This document shows positions 24,444 through 33,163 of a stretch of 61,767 nucleotides of DNA, piece after piece (position 1 is the first letter of the stretch; every line of letters begins with the position of its first letter). The position numbers were made by a program, and so were the translations under genes. The notes under the pieces are model-generated. The model was not told where the DNA came from. It saw only the letters and a program-made list of their open reading frames with translations, and made no database searches. The stretch comes from Candidatus Yaniella excrementigallinarum. GTDB taxonomy: Bacteria; Actinomycetota; Actinomycetes; Actinomycetales; Micrococcaceae. The DNA is taken from contig DXHA01000025.1 of NCBI GenBank assembly GCA_019113675.1, positions 1 through 61,767 on the forward strand, read 5' to 3'.

Positions 24444-25634
24444 GTGACCACCCAAGCCGAGACCACGAAGGTGGGTATCGTCGGAGGCGGACCGGCAGGC
24501 CTCATGCTTTCGCATCTACTGGCGCGTGCCGGCGTCGACAACATCGTGCTGGAAGCCCGCGACCACGAGACCATCAAAAACACACACCGCGCCGGCATCC
24601 TGGAAACCGGTGCCGTGGAAATGCTCACTAATTACGGTGTAGACTCTCGTGTCACCAAAATTGGTTATGAACACGGTGGTATTGATCTTCGTTTCGATGG
24701 CGAATCGCACCGGATAAATTTCAAAGAATTAGTTGACGCCTCGGTGTGGCTATATCCGCAAAACGAAGTCTTCGTCGACCTTGCCGCAGCACGTGCCCGC
24801 GATAACGGTGACGTGCGCTATCAACACACCGTCACTGACGTCACAGACATCGAAACCGCCAAACCAAAAATCCACTTCACCGATGATGCAGGTCAGCCCG
24901 GCACCATCGAAGCCGATATTGTAGTTGGCGCAGATGGTTCACGATCGTTTTGCCGTCGGGCAATTCCTTCCGCAACTCGGGTTGAACACAAAATCGAGTA
25001 CCCATTCGCCTGGTTTGGTATTCTCACCGAAGCTCCACCGAGCGCAGAAGAATTGATCTATGCCAACTCGCCGCGAGGCTTTGCGCTAATTTCACAGCGC
25101 AACGAAACCGTGCAACGGCACTACTTTCAATGTGATCCCAGCGAGGACCCCGATAACTGGACAGAAGAAGAAATCTGGGAAGAGCTTCAGGCACGCGTAG
25201 AGGGCCCAGACGGTTTCCAACTCAAACGCGGACCAATTTTTGAAAAGACTGTCCTGAAATTCCGTTCTTTCGTGGCCGAACCAATGCGTTGGGGACAGCT
25301 GTTTTTAGCCGGCGACGCAGGGCACACTGTTCCGCCAACAGGTGCCAAGGGCCTCAATCTGGCATTTACTGACGTCAAAGTATTGTCTAATGCACTAGAA
25401 CAGTACTTTAACAATGACGACGCAACCGGCATCGATGAGTATTCCCAAACGGCTCTCAAACGTGTTTGGAAAGCACAGAACTTCTCATACTGGATGACCA
25501 GCATGCTGCATACCCGCAAAGATGCCAGCTCTTTTGAAACCCGCCGGGCAATCGGTGAACTCCACACCGTAGTGGGCTCCAAATATGGCCGTCAATATCT
25601 TGCCGAATCCTACTGCGGCTGGCCGCACGAGTAA
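24444..25634 (+). CDS. pobA: 4-hydroxybenzoate 3-monooxygenase
   Basis: Flavoprotein that hydroxylates 4-hydroxybenzoate to protocatechuate with NAD(P)H and O2. From the GTG at 24444 (AGGAG five bases upstream) it has 396 residues, the usual PobA length. Seen are the FAD dinucleotide fold GIVGGGPAGLMLSHLLARAG (about 10-29), HRAGILETG, the DG motif VVGADGSRSFCR (about 158-169), and the second FAD motif LFLAGDAGHTVPPTGAKGLN (about 281-300). It opens the pob-pcaHGBL gene run and supplies protocatechuate to PcaHG. Confidence 0.95.
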   Translation: MTTQAETTKVGIVGGGPAGLMLSHLLARAGVDNIVLEARDHETIKNTHRAGILETGAVEMLTNYGVDSRVTKIGYEHGGIDLRFDGESHRINFKELVDASVWLYPQNEVFVDLAAARARDNGDVRYQHTVTDVTDIETAKPKIHFTDDAGQPGTIEADIVVGADGSRSFCRRAIPSATRVEHKIEYPFAWFGILTEAPPSAEELIYANSPRGFALISQRNETVQRHYFQCDPSEDPDNWTEEEIWEELQARVEGPDGFQLKRGPIFEKTVLKFRSFVAEPMRWGQLFLAGDAGHTVPPTGAKGLNLAFTDVKVLSNALEQYFNNDDATGIDEYSQTALKRVWKAQNFSYWMTSMLHTRKDASSFETRRAIGELHTVVGSKYGRQYLAESYCGWPHE

Positions 25635-25660
25635 CTCCACATATAAGAAAGGATCACCAA

Positions 25661-26473
25661 GTGTCTGATACCAACAGTCCAAAACTGGATCCGCTGGCCA
25701 CAGCTGACTCCCAAGAGACCATCAGTGCCCAGATCGAAGACATCAGCTCACAGTACAATTCCGGACTCGCTGCTGATCCCGCCAACCAAGAAACGCAGCC
25801 GCGACTGAACTATCCCCCATACCGTTCCTCGCTGCTTCGTCATCCGACGAAAGATCTTCACCACACCGACCCAGAAACTATCGAACTCTACTCACCCGCT
25901 TTTGGCCATCGTGACGTCCACCAGCTGGAATCCGATCTGACCATTCAGCATAATGGCGAACCTATTGGCGAACGCATCGTCATTCGTGGTCGGGTGCTAG
26001 ATGGCACCGGTCGGCCAGTGCGCAACCAACTGATCGAAATTTGGCAAGCCAACGCTGCTGGCCGCTACATTCACAAACGCGACCAACACCCAGCACCAAT
26101 CGATCCAAACTTCTCAGGTGTCGGACGTACCATTACCGGTGACGACGGTAGCTATGAATTCACTACCATCAAGCCGGCCCCATACCCGTGGAAAAACCAT
26201 CACAACGCTTGGCGGCCAGCCCACGTGCACTTTTCACTATTCGGCACCGACTTCACCCAGCGGATGATCACCCAAATGTATTTCCCCGGTGACCCACTGT
26301 TTCCTCTGGATCCGATTTACCAATCCATTACCGATCAGAAAGCTCGCGACCGTCTTGTTGCCAGCTACGACCACTCAGTCACTAGCCACGAATGGAACAC
26401 CGGGTACCGCTGGGATATTGTTCTAACCGGTTCGCAGCAGACCTGGATGGAGGACGAAAACCATGACCACTAA
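25661..26473 (+). CDS. pcaH: Protocatechuate 3,4-dioxygenase beta subunit
   Basis: Iron-binding subunit of the intradiol dioxygenase that opens protocatechuate to 3-carboxy-cis,cis-muconate. The 270 residues start at GTG with AGAAAGGA upstream. The non-haem Fe(III) ligands are apparent: Tyr in GRYIHK, Tyr in APYPWKNHH, and two His in WRPAHVHFSLFG. LIEIWQANAAG is the intradiol family signature. It carries an N-terminal extension of about 35 residues relative to the Pseudomonas subunit. It overlaps pcaG by 11 bp. Confidence 0.96.
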   Translation: MSDTNSPKLDPLATADSQETISAQIEDISSQYNSGLAADPANQETQPRLNYPPYRSSLLRHPTKDLHHTDPETIELYSPAFGHRDVHQLESDLTIQHNGEPIGERIVIRGRVLDGTGRPVRNQLIEIWQANAAGRYIHKRDQHPAPIDPNFSGVGRTITGDDGSYEFTTIKPAPYPWKNHHNAWRPAHVHFSLFGTDFTQRMITQMYFPGDPLFPLDPIYQSITDQKARDRLVASYDHSVTSHEWNTGYRWDIVLTGSQQTWMEDENHDH

Positions 26474-27050
26474 TGACCTAACCCCCACACCGGGCCAAAC
26501 CATTGGGCCGTTCTTTGGCTACTTTAACGCCGCAGAGCAGGTGCATCTACCGTTTGAAAACGGTGACAACCTGGTGCCACCCGGCCACGCCGATGCCATT
26601 CAATTGACCGGTACTGTCTACGACGGCCAAGGCACACCGATCCCCGATGCCATGATCGAAATTTGGCAGGCAGACGCCCAGGGTAATATCCCTAACCAAG
26701 ACGGGTCGCTAATTCGCGACCCCTTTGCCTTTACCGGCTGGGGACGTGCCATCACCGATAATGTTGGTACCTACCGCTTCACCACCGTAGAACCAGGCGC
26801 CACCGAAGCTGGCAAAGCAGCCTTCATCCACGTCGTCGTCTTTGCACGCGGGCTACTGAACAAATTGCACACCCGTGCTTATATTCCAGAGACCACCGAC
26901 GACGACGCCACCCTGCAGGCCGTGGGCGACCGAGCGGAAACACTGGTGGCCAAACGTGATGGCCAACGACTAATTTTTGACATTTATCTGCAAGGGGAAA
27001 ACGAAACCGTATTTTTCAACTTCCCCGGTATGCAGTATCCGAAACCCTAA
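26463..27050 (+). CDS. pcaG: Protocatechuate 3,4-dioxygenase alpha subunit
   Basis: Partner subunit of PcaH, 195 residues. It shows TPGQTIGPFF near the start, the intradiol signature MIEIWQADAQG, and AFIHVVVFARGLLNKLHTR in place of the ligand region. Most iron ligands of the beta subunit are replaced, as expected for alpha subunits, which shape the active site without binding iron. Its start overlaps pcaH, favouring equal amounts of the two subunits. Confidence 0.95.
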   Translation: MTTNDLTPTPGQTIGPFFGYFNAAEQVHLPFENGDNLVPPGHADAIQLTGTVYDGQGTPIPDAMIEIWQADAQGNIPNQDGSLIRDPFAFTGWGRAITDNVGTYRFTTVEPGATEAGKAAFIHVVVFARGLLNKLHTRAYIPETTDDDATLQAVGDRAETLVAKRDGQRLIFDIYLQGENETVFFNFPGMQYPKP

Positions 27051-27121
27051 GGTATTCGTTTGATACCCGCTCGTTGATTCGGGCGGGTATCGTTGTGTCT
27101 GACCTCAACCAAAGGAATATT

Positions 27122-28528
27122 GTGTACGACTTCGGTTTACTCAATCCCGTCTGGGCCGGCACCCGTGCCGCCGAACTCACCTCCGATGCCGCCTTCGGAC
27201 AAGCCCTACTGGATGTCGAAGCTGCCTGGTGTCGGGCACAAATTAACTTCGGCACAGCTCCGGCCAATATTGATGCCGTCGTCAATGCTGCTGCCGACAT
27301 TACCGACTACGATCTGGCGGCCATCGGTAAAGCAACCCCCGATGGTGCCAATGCACTGATCCCGTTACTCAAAGCCTTGCGTGGCAAAGTCACAGCCCAG
27401 GATCCTGATGCCGAGCAGTACATTCACCGGGGTGCAACCTCCCAAGATGTGATCGACACCGCGCTATTGCTCGTCGCTGCCCGCACGGGCCGCCACATTC
27501 TGACGAATATTCGTACCACGGTAAGTCACCTCTTGGAACTGGCCGAACAGCACGCCAATACGGTAATGATTGGGCGTTCCTTGGACCAGCACGCTCAACC
27601 CATTACCTTTGGCTACCGAGTCTCCCAGTGGGTGGAAGCACTGGGTTCTGCCGGGCAGCATTTTGAACAAGCCCTAAATCAACTACCGATTCAGTGGGGC
27701 GGGGCTGTTGGTACCTCGACATGGTGGGTCGACTACTTCAAAGCCGACCAACCTGAATCTGACCCCATGGAATTGGTCAAGGCCCAGCGTGAGCTGCTGG
27801 CCAAAGAATTGCAGCTCAACGCTGCTGAGGTATGGCACGCCAACCGGATGCCCGTCTTACAGCTTGGCCAAACCGCTTTCCAGATCATCGCAGCGGCGGC
27901 CAAATTAGCTAATGACGTCCTAACCTCGGTGCAAGCCGAAAACAGTGAACTGGCAGAGCCAAGTAAACCTGGACGCGGCGGCTCGTCTGCCATGCCGCAT
28001 AAAAACAACCCTGTGTTGTCAATCCGCATCAAAAATGGTGCCCAAGCAGCCAGTGGCGCCTTGGATGCGCTGCATACCGGAGTAATCGCCAATACCGCAG
28101 AACGCGCCGATGGTGGTTGGCATACTGAATGGGCGGCCCTTCGTGACTTGCTGCGCACCACCGGCGCCGTCGCAGAAATTCTTGCTGAAGTCTCAGCTGG
28201 CCTGCAGGTCAACCCTACGGCAATGCGGCGCAACCTAGCTATCCATGGCAACTATATTTTTGTGGGCCGGCTTAGCCAATGGCTGGCCCCGGTGGCTGAA
28301 ACGTATGGCGTTGCCGAATCCGGTGGGGGTAAGCACTGGGTGCAGGCAGTGTGTAATGCCGCGCTTGCCAATAATGAAGATTTAGCCAAAGCATTAGCCA
28401 CTCACTTTCCCGATGGCGCGGTGAGCGTGGCCGATATTGAAAAAATGTTAGAGCCTTCCAGTTACACGGGAGGTGCTGCCAGTATTGTGGCAGCAGTAGA
28501 TTCGCGTTACAGAAAGTGGAGTTCATGA
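27122..28528 (+). CDS. pcaB: 3-carboxy-cis,cis-muconate cycloisomerase
   Basis: Fumarase/aspartase-superfamily enzyme that turns carboxymuconate into 4-carboxymuconolactone. From the GTG at 27122 (AAAGGA upstream) it has 468 residues. Seen are an N-terminal helical block, RGATSQDVIDTA, and the superfamily signature GGSSAMPHKNNPV (about 288-300) carrying the catalytic Ser loop. The frame is open back to 27074 but the extension lacks support. Its stop overlaps the pcaL start (ATGA). Confidence 0.94.
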   Translation: MYDFGLLNPVWAGTRAAELTSDAAFGQALLDVEAAWCRAQINFGTAPANIDAVVNAAADITDYDLAAIGKATPDGANALIPLLKALRGKVTAQDPDAEQYIHRGATSQDVIDTALLLVAARTGRHILTNIRTTVSHLLELAEQHANTVMIGRSLDQHAQPITFGYRVSQWVEALGSAGQHFEQALNQLPIQWGGAVGTSTWWVDYFKADQPESDPMELVKAQRELLAKELQLNAAEVWHANRMPVLQLGQTAFQIIAAAAKLANDVLTSVQAENSELAEPSKPGRGGSSAMPHKNNPVLSIRIKNGAQAASGALDALHTGVIANTAERADGGWHTEWAALRDLLRTTGAVAEILAEVSAGLQVNPTAMRRNLAIHGNYIFVGRLSQWLAPVAETYGVAESGGGKHWVQAVCNAALANNEDLAKALATHFPDGAVSVADIEKMLEPSSYTGGAASIVAAVDSRYRKWSS

Positions 28529-29712
28529 CCGAACCAACGATCGCTGGGATCCAATTCACCCAACCCGATGCCACCAAACCCGTGCTGGTTCTTGGCCCCG
28601 GGCTGGGCACCGCCGTGGAACCGCTATGGGGCAAAGCCGCCAAACTGCTAGCGGATGACTATGAGATTATTGGTTATGATCTTCCCGGCCACGGCCGCTC
28701 AGAGGCTTCCACCGACCAGTGGGAAATTGATGATCTGGCAAACATTGCCGCCCGGTTAGCTACTGAAGCCACCAACGGCACCGACCGAAAAGCGTATTTC
28801 GCTGGTGTCTCGCTCTCCGGAGCTGTCGCACAGCGGATCGCCGCCCTACACGGTGACGTGTTTGACCGAGTAGCTATGGTGTGTTCGTCACCAAAATTTG
28901 GCACCGCCCAAGCATGGCAGGAACGTGCCGAATTCGTGGCCCAGGCCGGCACCCCGGCGATGGTCGAGCGCTCTGCCAAAACCTGGTTTGCCGAGGGTTT
29001 CATCGACAGTCATCCAACGGAATCCGCTGCATTGCTGCATTCGCTGCAGGACACCGAACGGTTTTCATATGCCCACGGTGCCACCGCCTTATCGCATTTC
29101 GATATGAGGGACCACCTGGCCGAGATTGCCACCCCGCTGCTCGCGCTAGCAGGCGCAGAAGATTCGGTATCACCACCGGAACACGCTAAAACTGTGGCGC
29201 AAACAGTGCAACACGGTCAAGCTGCGGTATTAGAAAATGTGGCGCATCAGGCACCCGCGGAAAATCCTGCCGGCACCGCTGAAATTCTGCATGCTTTCTT
29301 TTCTGGTCAATACACCAATGACCCCACCGCGTCACAAACTTATGATGCCGGAATGACGGTGCGACGTCAGGTGCTCTCAGATGCACACGTGGATCGAGCC
29401 AACGCCAACATCGACGACTTCACTGAGGACTTCCAAAATCTCATCACCCGCTATGCTTGGGGCACCATCTGGACCCGTCCGGGATTGGACCGGCGTATGC
29501 GTTCGGCGGTGACCCTTACCGCCATGGTCGCCGGTAAATATTGGGACGAGTTGGCTATGCACGTCAAGGCGGCGCGTCGTAATGGGCTCAGTGTCGCTGA
29601 AATCAAAGAAATCCTATTACAAACCGCTATCTACTGTTCGGTGCCGGCGGCTAATGTGGCTTTCTCAGTAGCCAAACAAGCCCTGGCTGAATACGAGTCC
29701 GAAGAAGCCTAG
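28525..29712 (+). CDS. pcaL: Fused beta-ketoadipate enol-lactone hydrolase / 4-carboxymuconolactone decarboxylase
   Basis: Bifunctional 395-residue enzyme. Residues about 1-255 are an alpha/beta-hydrolase (PcaD) with GPGLGTAVEPLW, YDLPGHGRS and the nucleophile elbow FAGVSLSGAV, and a catalytic His in ENVAHQAP. Residues about 270-392 are a carboxymuconolactone decarboxylase (PcaC) with WGTIWTRPGLDRRMRSAVTL and IKEILLQTAIYCSVPAAN. Fusions named PcaL are known in Rhodococcus and Streptomyces. The two parts catalyse consecutive steps that yield beta-ketoadipate. The ATG at 28525 overlaps the pcaB stop; GTGGAG is upstream. Confidence 0.94.
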   Translation: MTEPTIAGIQFTQPDATKPVLVLGPGLGTAVEPLWGKAAKLLADDYEIIGYDLPGHGRSEASTDQWEIDDLANIAARLATEATNGTDRKAYFAGVSLSGAVAQRIAALHGDVFDRVAMVCSSPKFGTAQAWQERAEFVAQAGTPAMVERSAKTWFAEGFIDSHPTESAALLHSLQDTERFSYAHGATALSHFDMRDHLAEIATPLLALAGAEDSVSPPEHAKTVAQTVQHGQAAVLENVAHQAPAENPAGTAEILHAFFSGQYTNDPTASQTYDAGMTVRRQVLSDAHVDRANANIDDFTEDFQNLITRYAWGTIWTRPGLDRRMRSAVTLTAMVAGKYWDELAMHVKAARRNGLSVAEIKEILLQTAIYCSVPAANVAFSVAKQALAEYESEEA

Positions 29713-29721
29713 ATCGGGCAC

Positions 29722-29760
29722 AAAAATCCGGTTCGACGTTCTGGTTGAACCGGATTTTTT
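29722..29760 (+). terminator. Terminator between pcaL and pcaF
   Basis: AAAAATCCGGTTC (29722-29734) pairs perfectly with GAACCGGATTTTT (29747-29759), 12-nt loop, with the T-run at the end of the stem. It divides the pca cluster into two transcription units, pobA/pcaHGBL and pcaFIJ-pcaR. Confidence 0.9.
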
Positions 29761-29766
29761 GTCCTA

Positions 29767-29834
29767 TTCCAATGGCTCTAGAGATCAGCTAAACTGGAAG
29801 TATCACATAGTGAACGTTCGTTCGTACAGCGAAC
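29767..29834 (+). promoter_or_regulatory. pcaF promoter with downstream GAACG/GTTCG repeats (candidate PcaR operator)
   Basis: TTCCAA (29767-29772), a 17-bp spacer and TAAACT (29790-29795) form a candidate promoter. Downstream lies GAACGTTC (29812-29819), then GTTCG-TACAG-CGAAC (29820-29834), so the unit GTTCG occurs three times in alternating orientation. IclR-family PcaR proteins bind such short inverted repeats. Placement after the start site would suit a repressor. The promoter is weak by eye; the repeats are clear. Confidence 0.5.
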
Positions 29835-29863
29835 AGCTTCCTACTACCGGTTCGGAAGGAATC

Positions 29864-31054
29864 ATGCAGCAGGTATATATTTACGACGCATTACGGACCC
29901 CGTTTGGTCGGCTCGGCGGTGGATTGGCTGGGGTTCGCCCAGACGATCTGGCCGCTACTGTCATCCAACAGCTGATCAAACGCCATCCGGATCTGGACAC
30001 CGCACAAATCGACGACGTCGTCTTTGGTAATGCCAATGGTGCCGGTGAGGAAAACCGCAACGTAGCACGAATGGCTACTCTACTGGCCGGCTTGCCTCCT
30101 TCGATCCCTGGCGTGACCGTCAACCGACTATGTGGTTCCTCCTTAGACGCCGCCTTCCATGGCAGCTATTCGATTGGCGCCGGTGATAATAATTTGGTCA
30201 TCACCGGTGGCACCGAATCGATGTCACGGGCCCCCTATGTGGTGCCGAAACCTGAACGAGCCTACCCAGCAGGTAACAGTCAGATGGCCTCAACTACTTT
30301 GGGATGGCGTCTTGTGAACCCAAACATGCCGAAAGAATGGACGGTGTCACTGGGCGAAGCCACCGAACAATTGGTGGAAAAATATGGCGTGTCGCGTGAA
30401 CGTCAAGACCAATACGCAGCCCTATCGCATCAGCGTGCCCATGCTGCCTGGCAGGCAGGCCACTATGACGATCTTGTGGTACCCATCGACGATGTTGCCC
30501 GCGATGAAACCATCCGCCCTGAGACCAATATCAACACTCTTTCGGGGCTACGTACGGTCTTTCGCAAGGATAAAGGTACCGTAACCGCCGGTAATGCCTC
30601 GTCGATGAATGACGGTGCCGGCGTGGTGCTCATGGGCTCCCAAGCCGCAGCAGACCTCCTCGGGGCCGATCCGCTGGTGCGTGTGGTTTCCCGCGGCGCA
30701 GCGGCCAACGAACCCCAATACTTTGGTGAGGCTCCGGTACCCGCTTCCAATCTTGCACTGCAACGTGCCGGTATTACCTGGGATCAGGTGGGGGCTATCG
30801 AGCTCAATGAAGCCTTTGCCGCACAGGTGATTGTGAATTTAGATTCCTGGGGTATCGACCTAGAGGATCAACGGGTCAACGCATGGGGCGGAGCAATCGC
30901 CCTTGGCCACCCATTGGGCGCCTCCGGATCACGGGTGCTAGGTACTTTGGCACGTCGGCTTAAAGCCGAAAACCGTCGCTGGGGCCTTGCGGCACTGTGC
31001 GTCGGCGTCGGGCAGGGTGTTGCCATGGTGGTCGAAAACGAAGATGCAGAATAA
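29864..31054 (+). CDS. pcaF: Beta-ketoadipyl-CoA thiolase
   Basis: Splits beta-ketoadipyl-CoA with CoA into succinyl-CoA and acetyl-CoA. From the ATG at 29864 (GGAAGGA upstream) it has 396 residues. Thiolase hallmarks are the nucleophilic Cys in NRLCGSSLDA (about 90), NEAFA (about 344), the GHPLGASG block with catalytic His, and the second Cys in LCVGVGQG near the end. It is followed 9 bp later by pcaI, completing the last two steps of the pathway. A generic acetyl-CoA acetyltransferase is possible by sequence alone; context decides. Confidence 0.93.
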   Translation: MQQVYIYDALRTPFGRLGGGLAGVRPDDLAATVIQQLIKRHPDLDTAQIDDVVFGNANGAGEENRNVARMATLLAGLPPSIPGVTVNRLCGSSLDAAFHGSYSIGAGDNNLVITGGTESMSRAPYVVPKPERAYPAGNSQMASTTLGWRLVNPNMPKEWTVSLGEATEQLVEKYGVSRERQDQYAALSHQRAHAAWQAGHYDDLVVPIDDVARDETIRPETNINTLSGLRTVFRKDKGTVTAGNASSMNDGAGVVLMGSQAAADLLGADPLVRVVSRGAAANEPQYFGEAPVPASNLALQRAGITWDQVGAIELNEAFAAQVIVNLDSWGIDLEDQRVNAWGGAIALGHPLGASGSRVLGTLARRLKAENRRWGLAALCVGVGQGVAMVVENEDAE

Positions 31055-31063
31055 GGAAACGAT

Positions 31064-31771
31064 ATGACCAAGAAAGTCGCTACTGCCGCACAAGCGGTTG
31101 CTAATATCTCTGACGGTTCAACGGTTCTAATGGGTGGTTTTGGTGACGCCGGCCAGCCGATGGAGTTGATCGAAGCCCTGCTGGATTCAGGTGCCACCGA
31201 CCTGACCGTCGTCAATAATAATGCTGGCCAGGCCGATGCCGGATTGGCGCTGCTAATTAAAGAGCGCCGGGTAAAGAAAATTATTTGTTCCTTTCCCCGT
31301 CAGTCAGACTCCTGGCACTTCGATGAGGCCTATCGGGCAGGCGAAATCGAATTGGAGCTTGTCCCCCAGGGCAATCTGGCCGAACGACTCCGTGCCGCAG
31401 GGGCTGGTATCGGAGCATTCTTCACCCCCACCGGTTACGGCACCATGCTGGCCGAGGGCAAAGAGATCCGAGAAATCAACGGCCGCCACTATGTGTTGGA
31501 ATACCCAATCCACGGTGACGTTGCATTGATCAAAGCCTTCACCGCCGATGAAAAGGGCAATCTGGTTTATCGCAAGACAGCCCGCAACTTTGGCCCGGTT
31601 ATGGCTACAGCAGCCAAACAGACCATTGTCCAGATAGAAAACATCGTGCCGACGGGAACCCTAGATCCAGAAAATATTGTGACCCCGTCTATCTATACCG
31701 ACGTCATGGTGGCCATCGAAACCCAGTCCACAGCCCTGGCGGCACGTGAACGTAGACAAGGAGCGAACTAA
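31064..31771 (+). CDS. pcaI: 3-oxoadipate CoA-transferase subunit A
   Basis: Alpha subunit of the transferase that moves CoA from succinyl-CoA to beta-ketoadipate. The 235 residues show the CoA-transferase family I pattern: GGFGDAGQPMELIEAL near residue 23, the CoA-binding ICSFPRQ region, and GAFFTPTGYGTMLAEGKE. AAGGAAACG lies before the start. Its stop shares one base with the pcaJ start, so the subunits are coupled. Confidence 0.95.
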   Translation: MTKKVATAAQAVANISDGSTVLMGGFGDAGQPMELIEALLDSGATDLTVVNNNAGQADAGLALLIKERRVKKIICSFPRQSDSWHFDEAYRAGEIELELVPQGNLAERLRAAGAGIGAFFTPTGYGTMLAEGKEIREINGRHYVLEYPIHGDVALIKAFTADEKGNLVYRKTARNFGPVMATAAKQTIVQIENIVPTGTLDPENIVTPSIYTDVMVAIETQSTALAARERRQGAN

Positions 31772-32421
31772 TGCTACGCAGTGAAAAAGTTGACCGTAAT
31801 ACCCTGGCCAAACTTATTGCCGACGATATTGAGGCCGGCTCCTTCGTCAATCTTGGCATCGGCCAACCAACTTTGGTCTCGAACTACCTGACTGAAGAAC
31901 ACGATGTCACCTTGCATACCGAAAATGGCATGCTAGGCATGGGACGTGCAGCCGAAGAAGACGAAATCGATGCAGATTTGATTAATGCCGGCAAGATCCC
32001 CGTCACCGAAACCCCCGGAACCGCGTTCTTCCACCAGGCAGACTCATTTGCCATCATGCGCGGTGGTCATTTGGATGTATGTGTACTGGGTGCATTTCAA
32101 GTATCAGCCACCGGAGACTTGGCCAACTGGCACACTGGCGCTCCCGATGCCATCCCCGCCGTCGGCGGTGCCATGGACCTAGCCATCGGCGCCAAACAGG
32201 TCTATGTGATGATGAGCCTGTTCACCCGAGACGGCGACATCAAGCTGGTCCCCCAGGCGACCTACCCATTGACCGGGGTCGGATGCGTCTCGAGACTATA
32301 CACCGACCACGGAATTTTTGATCTCTCGGACACCGGTACGGTCACTGTTCGAGCGCTATTTGGTCTTACGATGGAAGAACTCAAAGTCAACTCGGAAATC
32401 GAATTCGTTGATGCAACCTGA
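31771..32421 (+). CDS. pcaJ: 3-oxoadipate CoA-transferase subunit B
   Basis: Beta (catalytic) subunit, 216 residues. The active-site Glu lies in TENGMLGMG (about 50), which forms the glutamyl-CoA intermediate in this family; VNLGIGQPTLV and GGAMDLAIGAKQV are further signatures. AAGGAG precedes the ATG. The pcaR gene begins inside its last 11 bases, in another frame. Confidence 0.95.
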   Translation: MLRSEKVDRNTLAKLIADDIEAGSFVNLGIGQPTLVSNYLTEEHDVTLHTENGMLGMGRAAEEDEIDADLINAGKIPVTETPGTAFFHQADSFAIMRGGHLDVCVLGAFQVSATGDLANWHTGAPDAIPAVGGAMDLAIGAKQVYVMMSLFTRDGDIKLVPQATYPLTGVGCVSRLYTDHGIFDLSDTGTVTVRALFGLTMEELKVNSEIEFVDAT

Positions 32422-33163
32422 TCCTGCACTATTCGTTCAGTCATTTGCCCGGGGCCTGGAAGTTATTGAGGCCTTCGGGCAAACACCGGCGATGACGCTA
32501 ACCCAAGCAGCCGAGGCCACCGGGCTTTCCCGGGCCACCGTACGGCGTTTCCTACATACCCTGACAGCATTAGGGTATATGCGGGTTAACGATAAGACCT
32601 TCCAGCTAACCCCAAAGATCATGAACTTAGGATTCGCTTACCTAGACTCCCAACCGTTGGTCGAACTGGTCGACCCGGTCCTAGCCAATCTTTCGGAACA
32701 ATTGGGCCAGTCGACTTCGGTCTCGGTGTTGGACAACACCGATGTCGTCTATATTGCCCGCCAGGAAACCACCTCAATTATGCGGATCAACATCACGGTG
32801 GGCACTCGGTTTCCCGCCTACGCCACATCGATGGGTCGGGTCCTACTAGCCGGACTACCAGAAAACGCGCTGCAAGAATACTTCGCGGAGGCCAACCTCA
32901 CCGGGGTCACCGGTTATACCTTGACCGACGAAACGGAATTACGCAACGAACTGGAGCGCATCCGTGCTGCGGGATATGCCATTGTCACCGAGGAACTTGA
33001 AGTCGGTTTGGCCTCTGTGGCGGTGCCGATTTGTAATCGAGCCGGGACAACCGTTGCCGCGTTGAACACGTCTGTGGCGGTAACACAGCATACTCCAAAA
33101 GACCTCACCGACCTGCTGCCCGCATTGCAGGCAGCAGCCGCTGAGGTCTCCAATGCCCTTTAG
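32411..33163 (+). CDS. pcaR: IclR family regulator PcaR
   Basis: Regulator of 250 residues starting at the ATG at 32411, inside the 3' end of pcaJ. The helix-turn-helix reads MTLTQAAEATGLSRATVRRF (about 24-43); the effector domain contains VSVLDNTDVVYIARQE and FPAYATSMGRVLLAGL, the pattern found in PcaR/PcaU/PobR proteins that sense beta-ketoadipate or protocatechuate. Co-transcription with pcaFIJ means it responds to its own target operon. The stop codon overlaps the converging prpE stop codon by 4 bp. Confidence 0.9.
   Translation: MQPDPALFVQSFARGLEVIEAFGQTPAMTLTQAAEATGLSRATVRRFLHTLTALGYMRVNDKTFQLTPKIMNLGFAYLDSQPLVELVDPVLANLSEQLGQSTSVSVLDNTDVVYIARQETTSIMRINITVGTRFPAYATSMGRVLLAGLPENALQEYFAEANLTGVTGYTLTDETELRNELERIRAAGYAIVTEELEVGLASVAVPICNRAGTTVAALNTSVAVTQHTPKDLTDLLPALQAAAAEVSNAL

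Noticed and set aside
24263-24631. Plus-strand frame overlapping the iclR end and the pobA start
   Set aside because: Arg-rich shadow frame of pobA with no family features; pobA has the correct start and motifs.
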